Positions 23,159-24,982 of a stretch of DNA of 24,982 bases are shown in pieces. A program made the translations under genes and the position numbers. This DNA is from an uncultured Anaerosolibacter sp. (GTDB lineage Bacteria; Bacillota_A; Clostridia; Peptostreptococcales; Thermotaleaceae): contig CALECF010000017.1 of the NCBI GenBank assembly GCA_937948705.1, forward strand, positions 1 through 24,982. The letters run 5' to 3'. Positions within the stretch are counted from its first letter, which is position 1, and every line of letters begins with the position of its first letter. The notes beneath the pieces were generated by a model. It ran no database searches and was not told the DNA's origin. It was given only the letters and a program-made list of their open reading frames with translations.

Positions 23159-24154
23159 ATGAAAAATATACGAGATGTAGCAAAAATCGCGGGAGTATCA
23201 CCAAGTACTGTATCCCGTGTACTAAACAAAAATGCAAATGTTAATATTGAGACTAGGGATCATGTCTTAGCTGTGATAGATCAATTAGGATATTCTCCGA
23301 AACAAAAGATGCAAGAAATTGCAACAAGACGTATCGGTATTATTGTTCCTAAATTCACAGCTAGTGATTTTGAACAACACCCCACAATTTACTCCATTAT
23401 TACACACTTTATAGAATCTCTATCACATATGCAGTTTGAAAACTCCCTTGTCGTCTTGGATGAAAACATTGAGAATATTTCGTTTCAACAATATGATGGA
23501 TTATTAATAACCGGGACAGGCCATCAAGAGGAAGATGAACTAATCTCAATACTACAGGCAAAAAACATTCCATTTGTTATTATCAATAGATTAATTTCAA
23601 ATAGGAATGTAAGTTCTGTAAATATTGATGATGAACATGCTGCCTATACAGCTACAAAACACTTAATTGAATTAGGACATGAAAAAATTGCCCTAATAAA
23701 TGGTAATGAGCATTTCCGCAATTCTAAACTTCGACTGAAAGGCTATAAACAAGCATTAGATAGTTACAACATCAAAGTCAATCCAGATTATATAAGACAT
23801 GGACTATATGATGAGCATTCAGGATATTCATTGTGTAAGGAATTAATAGCCTTACAGGACAAACCAACGGCAATGACTTTATCTTCCGACACAATCGCCC
23901 TTGGAGCACAAAGAGCTTTAAAAGAAGCCAACTTAAACCTACCACAAGATATGTCTATGGTAGGTTTTGGAGATATCGCCCTTTCATCCCATGTACATCC
24001 TAGTCTTACAACCATTCAGATCCCAACTAAAGATATGGGTGAAGAAGCAGCAAGAATATTAGCTCACTTGATTGATAAACGTAACATTAGATGTATCCAA
24101 ACATTAGTGGACACTAGATTGATTATCCGAGAATCTTGTGAATGTAGAGAATAG
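23159..24154 (+). CDS. LacI-family transcriptional regulator
   Basis: A 331-residue regulator. The N-terminal helix-turn-helix is clear (DVAKIAGVSPSTVSRVLN, residues 6-23), followed by a hinge near NIETRDHVLAVIDQLGYSPK. The periplasmic-binding-like effector domain runs from about 58 to the end, with GYKQAL, PTAMTLSSDTIALGA, VGFGDIALSSHVHPSLTTI and MGEEAA as family landmarks. It is the only plus-strand gene and is divergent from the sugar-acid operon, the usual place for its specific repressor. The effector is probably a pathway intermediate such as a keto-deoxy acid. LacI proteins bind palindromes, and the inverted repeat at the SDR -35 box is the best candidate site. The TGAAAC direct repeats are unusual for this family. 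Confidence 0.93.
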   Translation: MKNIRDVAKIAGVSPSTVSRVLNKNANVNIETRDHVLAVIDQLGYSPKQKMQEIATRRIGIIVPKFTASDFEQHPTIYSIITHFIESLSHMQFENSLVVLDENIENISFQQYDGLLITGTGHQEEDELISILQAKNIPFVIINRLISNRNVSSVNIDDEHAAYTATKHLIELGHEKIALINGNEHFRNSKLRLKGYKQALDSYNIKVNPDYIRHGLYDEHSGYSLCKELIALQDKPTAMTLSSDTIALGAQRALKEANLNLPQDMSMVGFGDIALSSHVHPSLTTIQIPTKDMGEEAARILAHLIDKRNIRCIQTLVDTRLIIRESCECRE

Positions 24155-24238
24155 AAAATAACTAATGGTCTTTCCAATTGCTCTTATTAGATAAAAGAAG
24201 AAGTTTTAAATGGATGGATTAAATACTTAATGGTAGCC

Positions 24239-24285
24239 AACTAAAAAAATGATTTCTGTATTGAACAGAAATCATTTTTTTAGTT
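24239..24285 (+). terminator. Rho-independent terminator of the LacI-type gene
   Basis: A perfect 20-bp stem: 24239-24258 pairs with 24266-24285 around the loop TATTGAA. The core is ATGATTTCTG/CAGAAATCAT flanked by A and T runs of seven, so it works in both directions. It lies 84 bases after the stop codon. Confidence 0.9.
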
Positions 24286-24419
24286 AATTTGATATGAGTT
24301 GGAATAAGCATCTCTTAAAGTTTGTGATTGTAATTTTACAAGAATACTACTTATTCCCTATCCATTCATAAAGCTGTTCCTTTTAGTTTTCATTAGTGTA
24401 ATGAATTTTGTAATAAGAC

Positions 24420-24466
24420 AAGTCACCTAGGGTTACACCATAGTGCCTATATTTCCTAGATGACTT
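24420..24466 (-). terminator. Imperfect hairpin downstream of nrdJ
   Basis: AAGTCACCTAGG (24420-24431) and CCTAGATGACTT (24455-24466) pair over 12 bp with one mismatch. The 23-base loop can form an inner GGTTACAC/GTGCC-type stem. It lies 124 bases after the nrdJ stop. Only a weak U-rich stretch follows on the minus strand, so terminator function is tentative. Confidence 0.4.
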
Positions 24467-24589
24467 ATTAAATGTTTATAAGCGATTTATTTATAGCGCA
24501 AATGCTCACTTGGTAAATTGTAGTGTAATACTATTACAAATATTGCTCTTCAACTTTAGTTAATTCTTCTCCGCTGTTTTATTACTACA

Positions 24590-24982
24590 TTACCCACATT
24601 TAGAGTATCCACAGCTTCGGCAGATCATACAGCCGCCTTCGTGTTCTACTACTGATCCACATTCTGGGCAACCTTTGTCTCCCTTGTCTATGGCAATAGA
24701 TACTTCATCTCGATACTCATTGTGACACATCTCCGACATAGAACACAGGGAACAATTACTATCACAACCGTCAACCACTTCCTCCTCTATCTCTAGGGCC
24801 ATATCTTGCACGTTTGGCTCAGAAGATTTCACATGCATATTGAGCACCTTCTCTAGGGTTCTACCAATAGCATCTGGACAAGACAGTACCTTAATCTCCT
24901 TATTCCCCTTCCCTCTCTGGGTTAGGGTAGAATGACATCGAATGCCCCTTAACTGCTCTATGATTGCTTCCACACTTACTCC
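24590..24982 (-). CDS. nrdJ: Adenosylcobalamin-dependent ribonucleotide reductase NrdJ, C-terminal part
   Basis: The last 130 codons of a class II ribonucleotide reductase; the frame is open to the right edge, beginning GVSVEAIIEQLRGIRC. This matches the TSCPD domain at the C-terminus of NrdJ. The tail has CDSNCSLCSMSEMC and then CPECG with CMICRSCGYSKCG, a zinc-ribbon-like Cys cluster that ends in the redox-active CxxCG-type pair used to re-reduce the active site. The GTG at 24973 should not be taken as the start, because similarity continues upstream of it. The enzyme makes deoxyribonucleotides with or without oxygen and requires vitamin B12. It is unrelated to the sugar-acid island. Confidence 0.88.
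   Translation of the reverse strand, partial: GVSVEAIIEQLRGIRCHSTLTQRGKGNKEIKVLSCPDAIGRTLEKVLNMHVKSSEPNVQDMALEIEEEVVDGCDSNCSLCSMSEMCHNEYRDEVSIAIDKGDKGCPECGSVVEHEGGCMICRSCGYSKCG

Larger units (their letters stand above)
24155..24589. other. Intergenic region between lacI-type gene and nrdJ
   Basis: This 435-base gap between converging genes contains the lacI-type terminator and a second imperfect long hairpin, both listed. The remainder is AT-rich with no open frame that has a ribosome site. Confidence 0.6.

Overview
The window looks like chromosomal DNA from a low-GC, spore-former-type member of the Clostridia (Firmicutes). The signs are strong AGGAGG-type ribosome binding sites, frequent TTG starts, U-tract terminators, a LacI-family regulator, a YcaQ-type glycosylase and a B12-dependent ribonucleotide reductase. 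An Alkaliphilus-like organism would fit, but the species is a guess. Almost everything is on the minus strand. The only plus-strand gene I accept is the LacI-type regulator near the right end. I see no tRNA, rRNA, CRISPR array, prophage or intact insertion sequence.

Region 1 (1-2275) is the N-terminal 758 residues of a large secreted protein that runs off the left edge. It has a signal peptide, a Pro/Ala linker, a peptidoglycan-binding domain, two tandem FMN-binding-like domains that each end in a DVVSGAT motif (the ApbE flavinylation consensus), and two tandem beta-rich repeats. Region 2 (2543-3757) is a YcaQ-like DNA crosslink glycosylase.

Region 3 (3994-7602) is a five-gene operon, read right to left: dhaM, dhaK, dhaL, a TIM homologue and an RpiB homologue. 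It ends in a clear terminator. The combination of a PEP-dependent dihydroxyacetone-type kinase with a TIM-like and an RpiB-like isomerase fits a tetrulose (erythrulose) route to erythrose 4-phosphate better than plain dihydroxyacetone use. The RpiB homologue has lost the ring-opening His, as expected if its substrate cannot cyclise.

Region 4 (7902-12226) holds three separate genes: a secreted DUF5667-like protein with an acidic tract, a diacylglycerol-kinase-family lipid kinase and a chemoreceptor. Region 5 (12538-22798) is a sugar-acid catabolic island. It has a QMP-type TRAP transporter, a LacX-like epimerase, a YhcH-family protein, KDG kinase, KDPG aldolase, a DapA-family aldolase, a mandelate-racemase-type dehydratase, a UlaG-like metallo-hydrolase and an SDR dehydrogenase. 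The divergent LacI regulator (23159-24154) probably controls it.

The inferred route is uptake by TRAP, oxidation by the SDR, lactone opening by the UlaG-like protein, dehydration to a 2-keto-3-deoxy acid, then either kinase plus KDPG aldolase or direct cleavage by the DapA-like aldolase. The sugar is unknown, and the usual uronate genes (uxaC, uxuA, uxuB) are absent. The two promoters that drive this island both carry arrays of the short direct repeat TGAAAC spaced about one helical turn apart. I consider this the most promising undescribed feature here. The right edge (24590-24982) is the C-terminal end of NrdJ.
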